Assembly: GCA_034423135.1 (NCBI GenBank)
Contig: DAOUJC010000008.1
Location: 248,001-312,000, forward strand
Direction: 5' to 3'
Length of the DNA stretch: 64,000 bases
Source of the DNA: JAPPHY01 sp034423135
GTDB taxonomy: Bacteria > Chloroflexota > Dehalococcoidia > Lucifugimonadales > UBA2985
Of this stretch, positions 16,551 to 24,917 are shown piece by piece. The position numbers and the translations under genes are program-made. The notes beneath the pieces are model-generated. The model searched no databases, was not told the DNA's origin, and worked only from the letters and a program-made list of their open reading frames with translations. How positions within the stretch are numbered: the first letter of the stretch is position 1; every line of letters starts with the position of its first letter.

Positions 16551-17879
16551 CTACCGCGGCCGCAGCTTCAGGCCAAGCAGCAGCAGTGCGCCGGAGCAGT
16601 TGAGCGCCGCAAGCACCAGGAACGCGAACTGGTACGACTCTGTGGTATCGTACATGAAGGCTGCGAAGAGCGGCGCAAGCACCACGCTAATGCTGCTGAT
16701 TGGGTCCATGAAGCCGGCCAGCCTGGAGAAGTTCTCCCGCCCGAACACCTCAGCCCGCAGCACAGTCATCAGCGTCCCGCGCATGCCGAATGACAGTCCG
16801 AATACGGTGGCGAAGATTACCACCTGAGCAAACGTGGTAGAAAACGTGAGGATGAGCACCCCGACGCTCTGAAGAATGAACGCCGCGGCGGTCACCCTTC
16901 GCAGTCCCACCTTGTCTCCCAGGAAGCCACCTATCAGCCTGCCGGGCGCGGCCATGAGCAGCGTGTACGAGACCAGGCCCGCAGCCGTGATCTCGCTGAT
17001 GCCGATGTCGACAATTGCCGGAATCTGATGCACGCGCAGTGCGCCCCACGCAGTTATGCCCGCCGAATGGGAGAACGCCAGGAACCAGAAGTTGCCCCCC
17101 CGCAGTGCCTGGCTGATGGTGACTGTCTCCTCGCTTGCAGCCGCAGCTACGGTTCGAGCGTCGTTGGAGTCGGCGGTGGCGACGTATGAAGAGTCGCCAT
17201 TGGCGGGCTGTTCGCCGTCAGGCAGGTAGCCGTGCTCCTCGGGGTTGTTCCTCATGACCGCAGCCAGAGGGACGCCAATGAGCACCGTAGCAATGCCCAC
17301 CGCTATGGACGTCTCCCTCCACCCCAGGTTGAGAATAGACCACGACCAGAGGGGCAGCATCACGGCTCCAATGCTCCCTCCCAGCTGGTAGATGGCGATG
17401 GCCCTGCCCCTCCAGCGGAAGAACCAGTTGACCAGCACAGTGACAATGGGCAGAAAGCCGGCGACGCTCTGGCCAAGCGTGATCAGGAGAAACGCGGCGT
17501 AGTAGTGGTAGAGGTTCTGCGACAGCCCCAGGAACACGAAGCCCAAGCCGAAGAGAACCCACCCAACCATCATGTATGGGCGCGGCCCTACCCAGTGGAT
17601 CAGATAGCCTTCGATGGGACCTGTGACGCCACCCTCAAGCCTGCTCAGGGAAAAGGCGCCGGTGATCTGCGTGCGAGTAGCGGAAAGGTCACGTTCAAGC
17701 GGCAGGACGAGGGCTTGCGCGCCCACGTTGTAAACCGCCGATTGAATTGCGCCCGCGGTGGTCGCTGCCGCAACGATCCACCACCCGTAGAACACGCGGA
17801 GGCGCGACCGAGGGGTTTCTGTTTGAGTAGTGCCCTGTACTCCGGTCGGATCGCTTTTACTTGGAGGGTCCGAGTCCAA
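16551..17879 (-). CDS. MFS transporter, monocarboxylate/oxalate-formate-like
   Basis: The 442-residue protein has about 12 membrane helices and begins with a Ser/Thr/Pro-rich tail followed by VFYGWWIVAAATTAG, the opening typical of the OFA/monocarboxylate-porter-like MFS group. The loop-2-3 MFS signature region is replaced by GYLIHWVGPRPYMMVGW, and the central loop carries EEHGYLPDGEQP. A paralogue with the same FYGWWIV start and the YGYLPDG loop lies at 31784-33178; the pair bracket the CoA-transferase region. Substrate is inferred to be an organic anion by family only. The TTG start lacks a strong ribosome site, so the start is tentative. Confidence 0.85.
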   Translation of the reverse strand: MDSDPPSKSDPTGVQGTTQTETPRSRLRVFYGWWIVAAATTAGAIQSAVYNVGAQALVLPLERDLSATRTQITGAFSLSRLEGGVTGPIEGYLIHWVGPRPYMMVGWVLFGLGFVFLGLSQNLYHYYAAFLLITLGQSVAGFLPIVTVLVNWFFRWRGRAIAIYQLGGSIGAVMLPLWSWSILNLGWRETSIAVGIATVLIGVPLAAVMRNNPEEHGYLPDGEQPANGDSSYVATADSNDARTVAAAASEETVTISQALRGGNFWFLAFSHSAGITAWGALRVHQIPAIVDIGISEITAAGLVSYTLLMAAPGRLIGGFLGDKVGLRRVTAAAFILQSVGVLILTFSTTFAQVVIFATVFGLSFGMRGTLMTVLRAEVFGRENFSRLAGFMDPISSISVVLAPLFAAFMYDTTESYQFAFLVLAALNCSGALLLLGLKLRPR

Positions 17880-18055
17880 GGGTCGTTATACTCTCCTGAT
17901 ACAGTCCCCTGACCAAAGCTGAGGGGATCATCGTAATGGCGCAACCGCAATTGCCGGCCGGCCCAGTGACGGACACACAATATCACATCCGGGCCGGGCT
18001 GTCACGTTCGCGAGTGCCGCGCCTCGTGGCCCGCTCATGGCGGCCTGCTCGCGGT
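17880..18055. other. Intergenic region 17880-18280, no intact gene
   Basis: This 400-bp gap contains no intact gene. The first 150 bp show nothing recognised apart from a partial repeat (GGCCCGCTCATGG at 18028). The remainder holds two copies of a hairpin repeat, a perfect ACTCCTGC-GGAG-GCAGGAGT hairpin at about 18159-18178, and a CaiB gene relic, listed separately. Confidence 0.6.
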
Positions 18056-18147
18056 GGCCCGCTCATGGTGAGCCTGTCGAACCGGTTGAGCGGGCCAAGT
18101 GAATCCCCTATACCACGCCACTCTCGGCAAGCACTGCCAACTCCGCC
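18056..18147 (-). repeat. 3'-end duplication, copy A
   Basis: About 92 bp that recur at 18230-18320 with about four differences and one indel. The left half is a 10-bp perfect inverted repeat (GGCCCGCTCA and its complement) around a 21-nt loop. The right half is the last 13 codons and stop of a CaiB/BaiF gene. Confidence 0.8.
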
Positions 18148-18149
18148 GT
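18108..18149 (-). pseudogene. Relic of the 3' end of a CaiB/BaiF CoA-transferase gene
   Basis: Fourteen codons on the minus strand read TAELAVLAESGVV and a TAG stop. The last 12 residues are identical to those of the intact neighbour ending at 18281, yet three codons differ and all three changes are synonymous (CTG/TTG, AGC/AGT, GGG/GGC). Homology fades upstream of this, near the ACTCCTGC hairpin. This looks like the remaining tail of a diverged paralogue that was otherwise deleted. Confidence 0.6.
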
Positions 18150-18229
18150 GAGTCCACCCACTCCTGCGGAGGCAGGAGTCCATCCCGAAGACTCCCGCTC
18201 TCGCACCACCCCGGCGAGGGCCGCGTCTT

Positions 18230-18320
18230 GGCCCGCTCATGGTGAGCCTGTCGAACCAGTTGAGCGGGCCAAGTGAATCCCTATACCACCCCGCTCTCGG
18301 CAAGCACTGCCAGCTCCGCC
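18230..18320 (-). repeat. 3'-end duplication, copy B
   Basis: This copy covers the true 3' end of the following CoA-transferase gene and its downstream hairpin (GGCCCGCTCA/TGAGCGGGCC). The hairpin may serve as the transcript end; no U-run follows it. Confidence 0.8.
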
Positions 18321-20965
18321 TTGGACAGCCCGAGCTCCCCGCACAGCACCTCCTCGTTGTGCTCGCCAACCATAGGCGCACGCCGCGAGATCCCCCACGG
18401 CGAGTCCTTCCAGATGCCCGCAGGCCCAGGGTGACGGAACGTCTTCCCTATCTCCGGGTACGTGACCTCCGCCCAGAACTCCCTGTCCTCCAGGTGCGGG
18501 TCTTCCATGACCTCGTCCGGCGCGCGTACCGCGCCCATGTTGAAGCCCCGGCGCTGCCCGCCGTGGTACGCCTCGTCGCGGGTGATGCTGCCGAAGAAGC
18601 TGATCAGCAAGTCGTTGAGGTGATCCTTGTTCTCGTTTATGACAGCCTGGTCGCCGTACTTCTCGTCCAGCAGGTCGCCCGCCATGCCGTGCTCGTCCAT
18701 CCACTTCGCCAGCACTTGTAGCTGCTGCGGGCTGATCCGGTTCAGGATGCCTGCGTTGATGTACTTGCCGTCGCTGCACCGGTGCTGCGCCTTGGGCGAC
18801 AGGTTGATGCCTCCGCCCCTGCCCGTCGTGCGAGCCGCCACGCGCCCGGTGTAGACGTAGAAGTTGATGTGACCTTCAGTCGTGAGCGCGCACGCTTCAT
18901 GCACCGACGAGTCGATGTACTGGCCCTGCCCGCTCGATGCGCGATGGTTGAGCGCGGCCATGAGCGCGATGGTCGCGAAGTGGCTGCCCATGTGCCACGC
19001 CTGGCCGCCGCTGGGTGCAATGGGAGGCGCGCCCGGCACGTCGTCGTCATCGTAGCCGCACTTGGCCATCTGGCCGCCCGCGGCCAGATGGTTCAGGTCG
19101 CTGACCACATAGTCACTCCACGGCCCCGTCTGCCCGAAGTCCGTGAGCGAGCACATCACCAGGCCGGGGTTGTCCTGCTTCAGGTCTTCGTATCCCAATC
19201 CCAGTGAGGGCAGGTAGCCGGGCCTGTAGCTCTCCAGCACCACGTCCGCATCCGCAGCCATGCGCCGGAACAGCGCGCGGCCGTCCTCGGTCTCGATGTC
19301 CAGCGTGATGCCGCGCTTGGAGGTGTTGTAGTGCCAGAAGTACAGGCTCCGCTCCCTGTTGGGCACGTCTTCGTAAAACGGGCCAACCGAGCGCGTAGAC
19401 TGGCCGCCCGGCGGCTCGATCTTGATCACGTCCGCGCCCAGATCCGCCATCAGCTTGCCGCACCACTGCCCCTTCTCGTTTGCCAGCTCCAGGATGCGAA
19501 GCCCGGTGAACGGGCCGCCGGGCCCAGGCTCGCGCGCCGCCTGCGAAGGCTCCGGCCGCGCGCCATTGCCGTTGGTCATTCCGCACCACTGCACCGTGGA
19601 GGCGTCCTCCATCATCTCGCGCAGGTACGGGTAGTCGTCCATGCTCAGGTCTCGCGGCCAGAACGTGCCATCCTGGAAGCCGTTCACCAGCTCCTCATGG
19701 TTGATGCCCAGCAACCCCTCGTAGACCTCGCGGTTGTGCTGGCCGATCATCGGCCCCGGCCGGTGGTTGTACGCCGGAGTCTCCGACAGGTGGAACGGCG
19801 CGTTCTGCAACGACCACTTCCCCAACGCCGGGTGCTCGATCTCGCGGTACATCCGGCGGTGCCTCATCTGCAGGTCGCTGTCCACCCGGTCCCTGGCGTC
19901 CTGCACCGGCATGGCGTGGATGCCCTGAAGCTGGCAGCGGTGCATGATCTCGTACTTGCCGAGCGAGTTCGCCCACGCCTGAATGCCCTCGTCCATCTCC
20001 TCCTGGTGCTCTAGCCGGCCTGCCAGCGTGGCGAATTTGGCGTCCGTGGCCCACGCGGGCGAATCCATCACGCCCACCAGCCGCCGCCACTCGTCATCCG
20101 AGAAGCAGGCTATGGTGACCCAGTCGTTGTAGCCCCAGGGCCGCGTGCGATACGCGTTGTGGGGCGCAACCGTTGGGCCGCGATAGTTGTTCACCAGCGG
20201 CGTGCCCGGCCAGTGGGCCCGGTTGCCCGCCGGGTAGCCCTCACGCATGGTGGAGCGGCCGTTGGCCTGAATGTCCAGGAAGGCCGCGCCGTTGAGCTGC
20301 ACGCCCGTTATCCACTGCGACTTGTCGACGTGCTGGCCGCGTCCCGTCATCTGGCGATGGTAGAGCGCGCTGAGGGTCGTGATGACGCCGTACATGCCGC
20401 CCGTGTCGTCCATGTAGGACCAGCCCCAACCGGCCGGCTGCTCGCCCGGCAGGCCGGACAGATAGGTCATGCCGGAAAGCGCCTGTGCGATTGGGCCCAT
20501 AGTTTGGTAGTCGCGGTCGCGGCCCGTGTGGCCGAAGCCGGACATGGAGATGTAGATTATGTCCTCGCGCAGCTTCTTCATCTCCTCGTAGCTCAGGCCC
20601 CATCGCTCGAGCACTCCGTAGGCGAAGTTCTCGATCACGACGTCGGAAACGGAGACGAGCCTCCTCACCAGGTCCTGGCCGCGTGGCGTGCGGGTGTTCA
20701 GCGTGACGCTGAGCTTGTTGGCGTTGGTGTCGCTGAAGTGGCCGTCAGTGTTCAGGTTTGTGGGCAGGCCGGCAGGAGTTGAACCACCTCCTCCGGCGCC
20801 GCGCGTGCTCGGGTTTTGCGGCCACTCCACCTTGACCACCTCCGCGCCCAGCGCGCCAAGCCATCGGGTGCACCACGGCCCGGCGCGAACCCACGTGAAG
20901 TCAAGCACTCGGATTCCGTCGAGGGGTCTGGGGCCGGTCAGGTTTAGCGTCTCGGTCTTGATCAT
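18281..20965 (-). CDS. Tandem-domain CaiB/BaiF CoA-transferase, copy 1
   Basis: The 894-residue protein consists of two complete class III CoA-transferase domains in one chain, about residues 1-470 and 480-894. These enzymes move CoA between carboxylates through an aspartyl-CoA thioester. The first half opens LDGIRVLDFTWVRAGPWC and has YMDDTGGMYG near residue 186, where the catalytic Asp is expected. The second half opens FTGLRILELANEKGQWCGK, and at the equivalent place reads GGQAWHMGSH with no Asp. Typical family length is about 400. GGGGAGGAG precedes the ATG. A strong promoter lies about 190 bp upstream. The substrate is unknown. The adjacent split pair at 23648-26285 is the two-gene equivalent. 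Confidence 0.9.
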   Translation of the reverse strand: MIKTETLNLTGPRPLDGIRVLDFTWVRAGPWCTRWLGALGAEVVKVEWPQNPSTRGAGGGGSTPAGLPTNLNTDGHFSDTNANKLSVTLNTRTPRGQDLVRRLVSVSDVVIENFAYGVLERWGLSYEEMKKLREDIIYISMSGFGHTGRDRDYQTMGPIAQALSGMTYLSGLPGEQPAGWGWSYMDDTGGMYGVITTLSALYHRQMTGRGQHVDKSQWITGVQLNGAAFLDIQANGRSTMREGYPAGNRAHWPGTPLVNNYRGPTVAPHNAYRTRPWGYNDWVTIACFSDDEWRRLVGVMDSPAWATDAKFATLAGRLEHQEEMDEGIQAWANSLGKYEIMHRCQLQGIHAMPVQDARDRVDSDLQMRHRRMYREIEHPALGKWSLQNAPFHLSETPAYNHRPGPMIGQHNREVYEGLLGINHEELVNGFQDGTFWPRDLSMDDYPYLREMMEDASTVQWCGMTNGNGARPEPSQAAREPGPGGPFTGLRILELANEKGQWCGKLMADLGADVIKIEPPGGQSTRSVGPFYEDVPNRERSLYFWHYNTSKRGITLDIETEDGRALFRRMAADADVVLESYRPGYLPSLGLGYEDLKQDNPGLVMCSLTDFGQTGPWSDYVVSDLNHLAAGGQMAKCGYDDDDVPGAPPIAPSGGQAWHMGSHFATIALMAALNHRASSGQGQYIDSSVHEACALTTEGHINFYVYTGRVAARTTGRGGGINLSPKAQHRCSDGKYINAGILNRISPQQLQVLAKWMDEHGMAGDLLDEKYGDQAVINENKDHLNDLLISFFGSITRDEAYHGGQRRGFNMGAVRAPDEVMEDPHLEDREFWAEVTYPEIGKTFRHPGPAGIWKDSPWGISRRAPMVGEHNEEVLCGELGLSKAELAVLAESGVV

Positions 20966-21163
20966 TGCACTCCTCCCCGGATGAATGACTGCGACACTGC
21001 GTGCATAGAGCGGTCTGGGGCTGCACCGGATGGCGATCCGGGCTGACCGCAAGCGAGCCCGCTCCGTATTGCCTGCGCCCGGCCGGAATGGGTGAAACAC
21101 AAGCCCTCGTAGTGCGAAACGGAGTCGAAGGGCTCCTGGCTCAGGGCAGGCCAGCTATGCGGA

Positions 21164-21192
21164 AGTATACATCAGCCAACGTCTACCTTCAA
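21164..21192 (-). promoter_or_regulatory. Promoter of tandem CoA-transferase copy 1
   Basis: TTGAAG, a 17-bp spacer and TATACT, with TG immediately before the -10. The predicted start near 21157 gives an unusually long leader of about 190 nt. Confidence 0.6.
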
Positions 21193-21337
21193 GACGCGCG
21201 CATGCGTGGGATTGCCCGTTTCTCTCGTGCGGATTTCGCTCCTGAGCGAGCAATAGAGGACGCAAACCGCCGCCCGCGACATGGACGCATGGGGGCCACG
21301 GTGAGACGCGGGATTGAGAAGTGCGTCGCACAAAGCA

Positions 21338-21368
21338 GAACGGGCGCCCCCGATGGGGACGCCCGTTC
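21338..21368 (-). terminator. Terminator-like hairpin after second ftsZ
   Basis: GAACGGGCG pairs perfectly with CGCCCGTTC, and the stem extends inward through CCCC/GGGG with bulges. On the minus strand TGCTTTGTG follows, a weak U-rich tail. It lies about 50 bp after the stop. Confidence 0.6.
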
Positions 21369-21420
21369 CGTTGGGGTTGCCGGCTGAGTGCCGGCCGCCC
21401 GTCGGCTGCGTTGCCTGGAG

Positions 21421-22467
21421 CTACCCCTTGCGCATGAAGCCGAAGCCTCGGCTGCCCTGCGGCTTGCTGTCCTTGAGTCCGGTGGCTATCAAGGTCAGCT
21501 TGACGCTGTCCTCCAGCTCGTCGTCGATGGACATGCCGAAGAAGACCGTGGCGTTCTTCCGGACGGTGCTGGAGATCAGCTCGCCCGCAGCGTTCACGCC
21601 GCCAAGGCTGAGGTTGTGCCCTCCCTTCACGGAGAAGAGCACGCCCTGCGCTCCCTTGATGGACATGTTGAGCAGCGGGTTGGCCATTGCCTGTCGAGCG
21701 GCGTCCACCACGCCCAGCTTGCCGTTGCCCCTGCCGATTGCCATCAGGGTTGAGCCCGGGAACCCCATGACCGTGCGCACGTCCGCGAAGTCCACGTTGA
21801 TCTCGCCGGGGACGTTGATCAGCTCGGACACGCTCAGGATGCCCTGCGTCACCACCTCGTCGGCGGTCCTGAAGGCCTCCATCATCTCGGCGTCGTGGCT
21901 CACGTACCTCAGCAGCCGGTCGTTGTGAATGACGATCAGGTTGTCCAGGAACGGGCGCAGCCTCTCGACTCCCGCCATCGCCTGCCCAATCCTGCGGTTG
22001 CCCTCAAAGCTGAAGGGCGTGGTCACGACCCCGACCACCAGCGCGCCCATGTCCTTGGCTATGGACGCAACGTACGGAGCGGCGCCTGTGCCCGTTCCGC
22101 CACCCATGCCGGTGGTGACGAACACCAACTCCGCGTTCTTGATGGAGTCCCGTATCTCCTTCTCCGACTCCTCGGCTGCGCGCTCGCCAACCCTGGCGTC
22201 GCCGCCGGCGCCCCAGCCGTGGGTCAGCTTGGGCCCTATCTGGACCAGGGCCGCGTCACCCGCCGTGGACTCCAGCGACTTGATGTCCGTATTGACCATT
22301 ACGAAGCGAACGCCGGGAAGCTTGTTTTGCAGCATCCGCCGCACGCAGTTGCATCCGCCGCCGCCGATGCCAACCACCTTAATGCGCGCGGGCGCTCTTT
22401 CCCAGGACTGAGCCGAGGCGTCGATCATCTGGCTCGCCCTCGGGCGAGTCTCCATTACGTCTACCAT
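21421..22467 (-). CDS. FtsZ paralogue (second FtsZ)
   Basis: The 348-residue protein keeps every GTPase element: VVGIGGGGCNCVRRM, the tubulin signature GGGTGTGAAP, and the T7-loop NVDFADVRTVMG. It differs from the canonical FtsZ at 5042-6133 in having an extra 25-residue N-terminal tail, a GFPGST insertion region and a C-terminus ending KPQGSRGFGFMRKG. The LDVPPFLRR-type peptide that binds FtsA is therefore absent. It stands alone, away from the division cluster, with GGAGGAAACAA before the ATG and its own terminator. It is likely to polymerise but may lack direct membrane attachment through FtsA. A role as a specialised or co-polymerising FtsZ is inference. Confidence 0.92.
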   Translation of the reverse strand: MVDVMETRPRASQMIDASAQSWERAPARIKVVGIGGGGCNCVRRMLQNKLPGVRFVMVNTDIKSLESTAGDAALVQIGPKLTHGWGAGGDARVGERAAEESEKEIRDSIKNAELVFVTTGMGGGTGTGAAPYVASIAKDMGALVVGVVTTPFSFEGNRRIGQAMAGVERLRPFLDNLIVIHNDRLLRYVSHDAEMMEAFRTADEVVTQGILSVSELINVPGEINVDFADVRTVMGFPGSTLMAIGRGNGKLGVVDAARQAMANPLLNMSIKGAQGVLFSVKGGHNLSLGGVNAAGELISSTVRKNATVFFGMSIDDELEDSVKLTLIATGLKDSKPQGSRGFGFMRKG

Positions 22468-22874
22468 TTGTTTCCTCCATGATGTATCGCGCTCTGTCCG
22501 TCAGGACAAAGCCTGTCAAGGCCGGCGGGCGACGTGCAGCCGCTCAACCGGCCTGCTTCTGCCGCCTTGATCTAGCCCTCCTTTCCACCGCACAGGCCGA
22601 CAAAAGTCACCCGGGCGAGGGAAACCGGAAACCATCAGTTCAGTCGTATCGTGTAACCAACCCAGTAGCTCCGTGATTCATCCTTGTGGTACATGCCGCT
22701 TCGGTGATACGATTGCGGGCATGTTGCGGTTCGATTTGAATGGTGGTATGCTAGGGCACGCATAGTGCCAAGTCAATGGTATCTTGCGTACCATATCCAG
22801 ACACTTCGGAGAAGCAACCTGTACAACCACCGCGGTTCGCCGCACAACCCTTGTAACCACAGGATACGATTCTT
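22468..22874. other. Divergent intergenic region, second ftsZ / DUF5343 gene
   Basis: The 407-bp gap has no convincing ORF. It holds a plus-strand promoter at 22724-22752 and, on the minus strand close to the ftsZ paralogue, a CTTTGTCC/GGACAGAG hairpin in the probable leader. I could not identify a convincing promoter for the ftsZ paralogue. Confidence 0.5.
22724..22752 (+). promoter_or_regulatory. Promoter of the DUF5343-type gene
   Basis: TTGCGG, a 17-bp spacer and TATGCT with TGG before it (extended -10). The leader to the ATG would be about 115 nt. Confidence 0.5.
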
Positions 22875-23627
22875 ATGGTTCAAACAAGCGAATCGTTGTT
22901 CCGGCCCTACGCCCCACCCGCCAATGTGCTCGCCTGCCTGCACAGGCTGAGGCGCATGAATATGCCCTCAGTCATCACCCGCGACCTCCTGAAGTCCATC
23001 GGCATATCTGAAAACATCGTCCCCAGGGTCTTCGCAACCCTGCGATTCCTGGACCTCGTCACGGACAGCTCGGAACCCACCGACGTCCTGCGAGGCCTGG
23101 CGGGCAGCACGGAAGACGAGTACCGCCAGCTGCTGGAGAGGACCGTCCGCAGAGCATACGCCGAGGAGTTCGAGAGGATAGACCCTAGCGTGGACACCCA
23201 GGAGCGCGTGATGAACGCATTCCAGCGGTACACGCCCAGATCGCAGCACAACCGCCAGGTCATGCTCTTCCTTGGGCTTTGCCGTGAGGCGTGGATTCCC
23301 ACGCTGGACGTCCCGCGGCGCCGCGGCATGCTCGGCAGGCCGTCGCCTGCAAGCTCTGCGGGCCGCTCCGCTCAGCCGCGCGCATCACAGGCCGTTCGCA
23401 TCTCTTCCAGTTCGCCGGCCATGTTTCTGCCGCAGGCGGACGCCGGGATGCTCGAAGCCCCGATACTGGGCATCACCCTGCTCGACGCGTCACACATGCC
23501 GGAAGAGGACTTCTGGGAGATCTGGAACTCCCTGGGTATCCTCTTCCTCAGGCGGGCACAGCGTGCCTTCCCCTCCCCGGCGCAGAACGACGAGTCAACT
23601 CAGGCAAAGGAAGCGGCCGCCGGTTAG
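22875..23627 (+). CDS. DUF5343-like protein
   Basis: The 250-residue product has an N-terminal winged-helix-like region: PPANVLACLHRLRRMNMPSVITRDLLKSIGISENIVPRVFATLRFLDLV. A helical part (YRQLLERTVRRAYAEEFERIDPSV) and a variable Ser/Pro/Ala-rich C-terminal half follow. The first 150 residues match the DUF5343 family, whose members are often associated with DNA-related or regulatory contexts but have no proven function. It is monocistronic, divergent from the second ftsZ, and convergent with the CoA-transferase half-gene 20 bp away. Confidence 0.7.
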   Translation: MVQTSESLFRPYAPPANVLACLHRLRRMNMPSVITRDLLKSIGISENIVPRVFATLRFLDLVTDSSEPTDVLRGLAGSTEDEYRQLLERTVRRAYAEEFERIDPSVDTQERVMNAFQRYTPRSQHNRQVMLFLGLCREAWIPTLDVPRRRGMLGRPSPASSAGRSAQPRASQAVRISSSSPAMFLPQADAGMLEAPILGITLLDASHMPEEDFWEIWNSLGILFLRRAQRAFPSPAQNDESTQAKEAAAG

Positions 23628-23647
23628 ACGGCTACTACTGCCCTGCC

Positions 23648-24904
23648 CTAGACCACTCCCGCTTCCGCCAGCACAACCAGGTCATCCCTGCTGAGGCCAA
23701 GCTCACCGCAGAGAACCTCCTCGTTGTGCTCTCCAACCAGGGGCGCGCGTCGGGAGATGCTCCACGGCGACTTGGGGTAGATGGACGAGCCGCCGGGATA
23801 GGTGAAGCTCTCCCCTAGCTCCGGGTGCTCCACCTCGACGAACATGTCCCTGTCGTGCCAGTGCGGGTCCTCCACGGTGTCCTCAGGCGAGCGCACGGCG
23901 CCCAGCAGGAAGCCTCGCTCCTGGCCCTCGTGGTAGGCCACCTCAGCCGGCACACTGGCGAAGAACTTCTCAACCAGCTCCATGATGTGCGGCTGGTGCT
24001 CCTGGACTGCGCCCGGCTCCTGGTACTTGGGATCGTCCAGGTCGTGCTCAACGCCGTGCATGTCCATCCAGTCCGCCCACGTCTGCAGCCGGTCCGCGGT
24101 CAGGCGCAGCGCACCAAAGTTGATGAAGCGGCCGTCGCTGGTGGGGAACTGGGAGCGCTGGCTCGGTCCTACGGAGTGGTGGCGGCCGGTGTTTCGGCGC
24201 ACCACCTGCTTCGTGAACAGGTAGATGGGAATCGCCCCCTCCGTGGTGAGCGCGCACGAGCTGTGCACGGAGGCGTCGATGTACTGACCCTCGCCGGTCA
24301 CGTCGCGCATGCACACCGCGGCCATGATCGCGATGTAGGCGTAGTGGCTGCCCATGTGCCAGGCGTTGCCGCCGCCCGGCGCTATGGGAGGCGGGTCCGG
24401 CACGTCCTCCTCGTTGTAGCCGGACGAGGCCATCTGACCGCCCGCCGCCATGTGAACCAGGTCGGTGCCGCGATACTGGCTCCACGGCCCCGTCTGCCCG
24501 AACGGCGTCAGCGAGCACATGACCAGCTGCGGGTTCAGCCGCTTAAGGTCCTGGTACCCCAGGCCCAGTGAGGGCAGGTAGCCCGGCGTGTAGGTCTCCA
24601 GCACAACGTCCGCGGTGGCAGCAAGGTCGCGGACTATGCGGCGACCCTCCTCCGTCTCGAGGTTCAGCGTAACGCCCCGCTTGGAGGTGTTGTAGTGCCA
24701 GAAGTGAAGGCTGCGCTCGGGGTGAGGCGCGTCCTGGTAAAACGGGCCTATCCTGCGCTCCGACGCCCCGCCGGGAGGCTCAACCTTGATCACGTCGGCG
24801 CCGAGGTCTCCCATCAGCTTGCCGCACCACTCACCTATCACGTCGGATAGCTCCAGCACGCGAAGGTTGCCCAGAGGGCCGGACGAGTATCTCGTGTTCT
24901 CCAT
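23648..24904 (-). CDS. CaiB/BaiF CoA-transferase, C-half type (single domain)
   Basis: The 418-residue protein matches the second half of the tandem proteins: LGNLRVLELSDVIGEWCGKLMGDLGADVIKVEPPGGAS at the start, HYNTSKRGVTLNLETEEG, and the terminal GELGLSRDDLVVLAEAGVV. Where class III enzymes carry the catalytic Asp it reads GGNAWHMGSHYA, so it probably cannot form the aspartyl-CoA intermediate. It begins 13 bp after the stop of the N-half-type gene, with GGAGGAGGG before ATG, so the two are surely co-translated and probably form a heteromer. Substrate unknown. Confidence 0.88.
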   Translation of the reverse strand: MENTRYSSGPLGNLRVLELSDVIGEWCGKLMGDLGADVIKVEPPGGASERRIGPFYQDAPHPERSLHFWHYNTSKRGVTLNLETEEGRRIVRDLAATADVVLETYTPGYLPSLGLGYQDLKRLNPQLVMCSLTPFGQTGPWSQYRGTDLVHMAAGGQMASSGYNEEDVPDPPPIAPGGGNAWHMGSHYAYIAIMAAVCMRDVTGEGQYIDASVHSSCALTTEGAIPIYLFTKQVVRRNTGRHHSVGPSQRSQFPTSDGRFINFGALRLTADRLQTWADWMDMHGVEHDLDDPKYQEPGAVQEHQPHIMELVEKFFASVPAEVAYHEGQERGFLLGAVRSPEDTVEDPHWHDRDMFVEVEHPELGESFTYPGGSSIYPKSPWSISRRAPLVGEHNEEVLCGELGLSRDDLVVLAEAGVV

Positions 24905-24917
24905 GGCTTCCCTCCTC

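Larger units (their letters stand above)
20966..21420. other. Intergenic region between CoA-transferase and second ftsZ
   Basis: This 455-bp gap has no convincing coding sequence. It holds the promoter of the CoA-transferase gene (21164-21192) and a terminator-like hairpin (21338-21368) that belongs to the second ftsZ. The roughly 190-nt leader of the CoA-transferase has several GC-rich inverted repeats but no riboswitch I could recognise. Confidence 0.6.

Noticed and set aside
20980..21200. Cobalamin-type riboswitch in the leader of CoA-transferase copy 1
   Set aside because: The conserved B12-box and core pairing could not be drawn; only general GC-rich inverted repeats are present.
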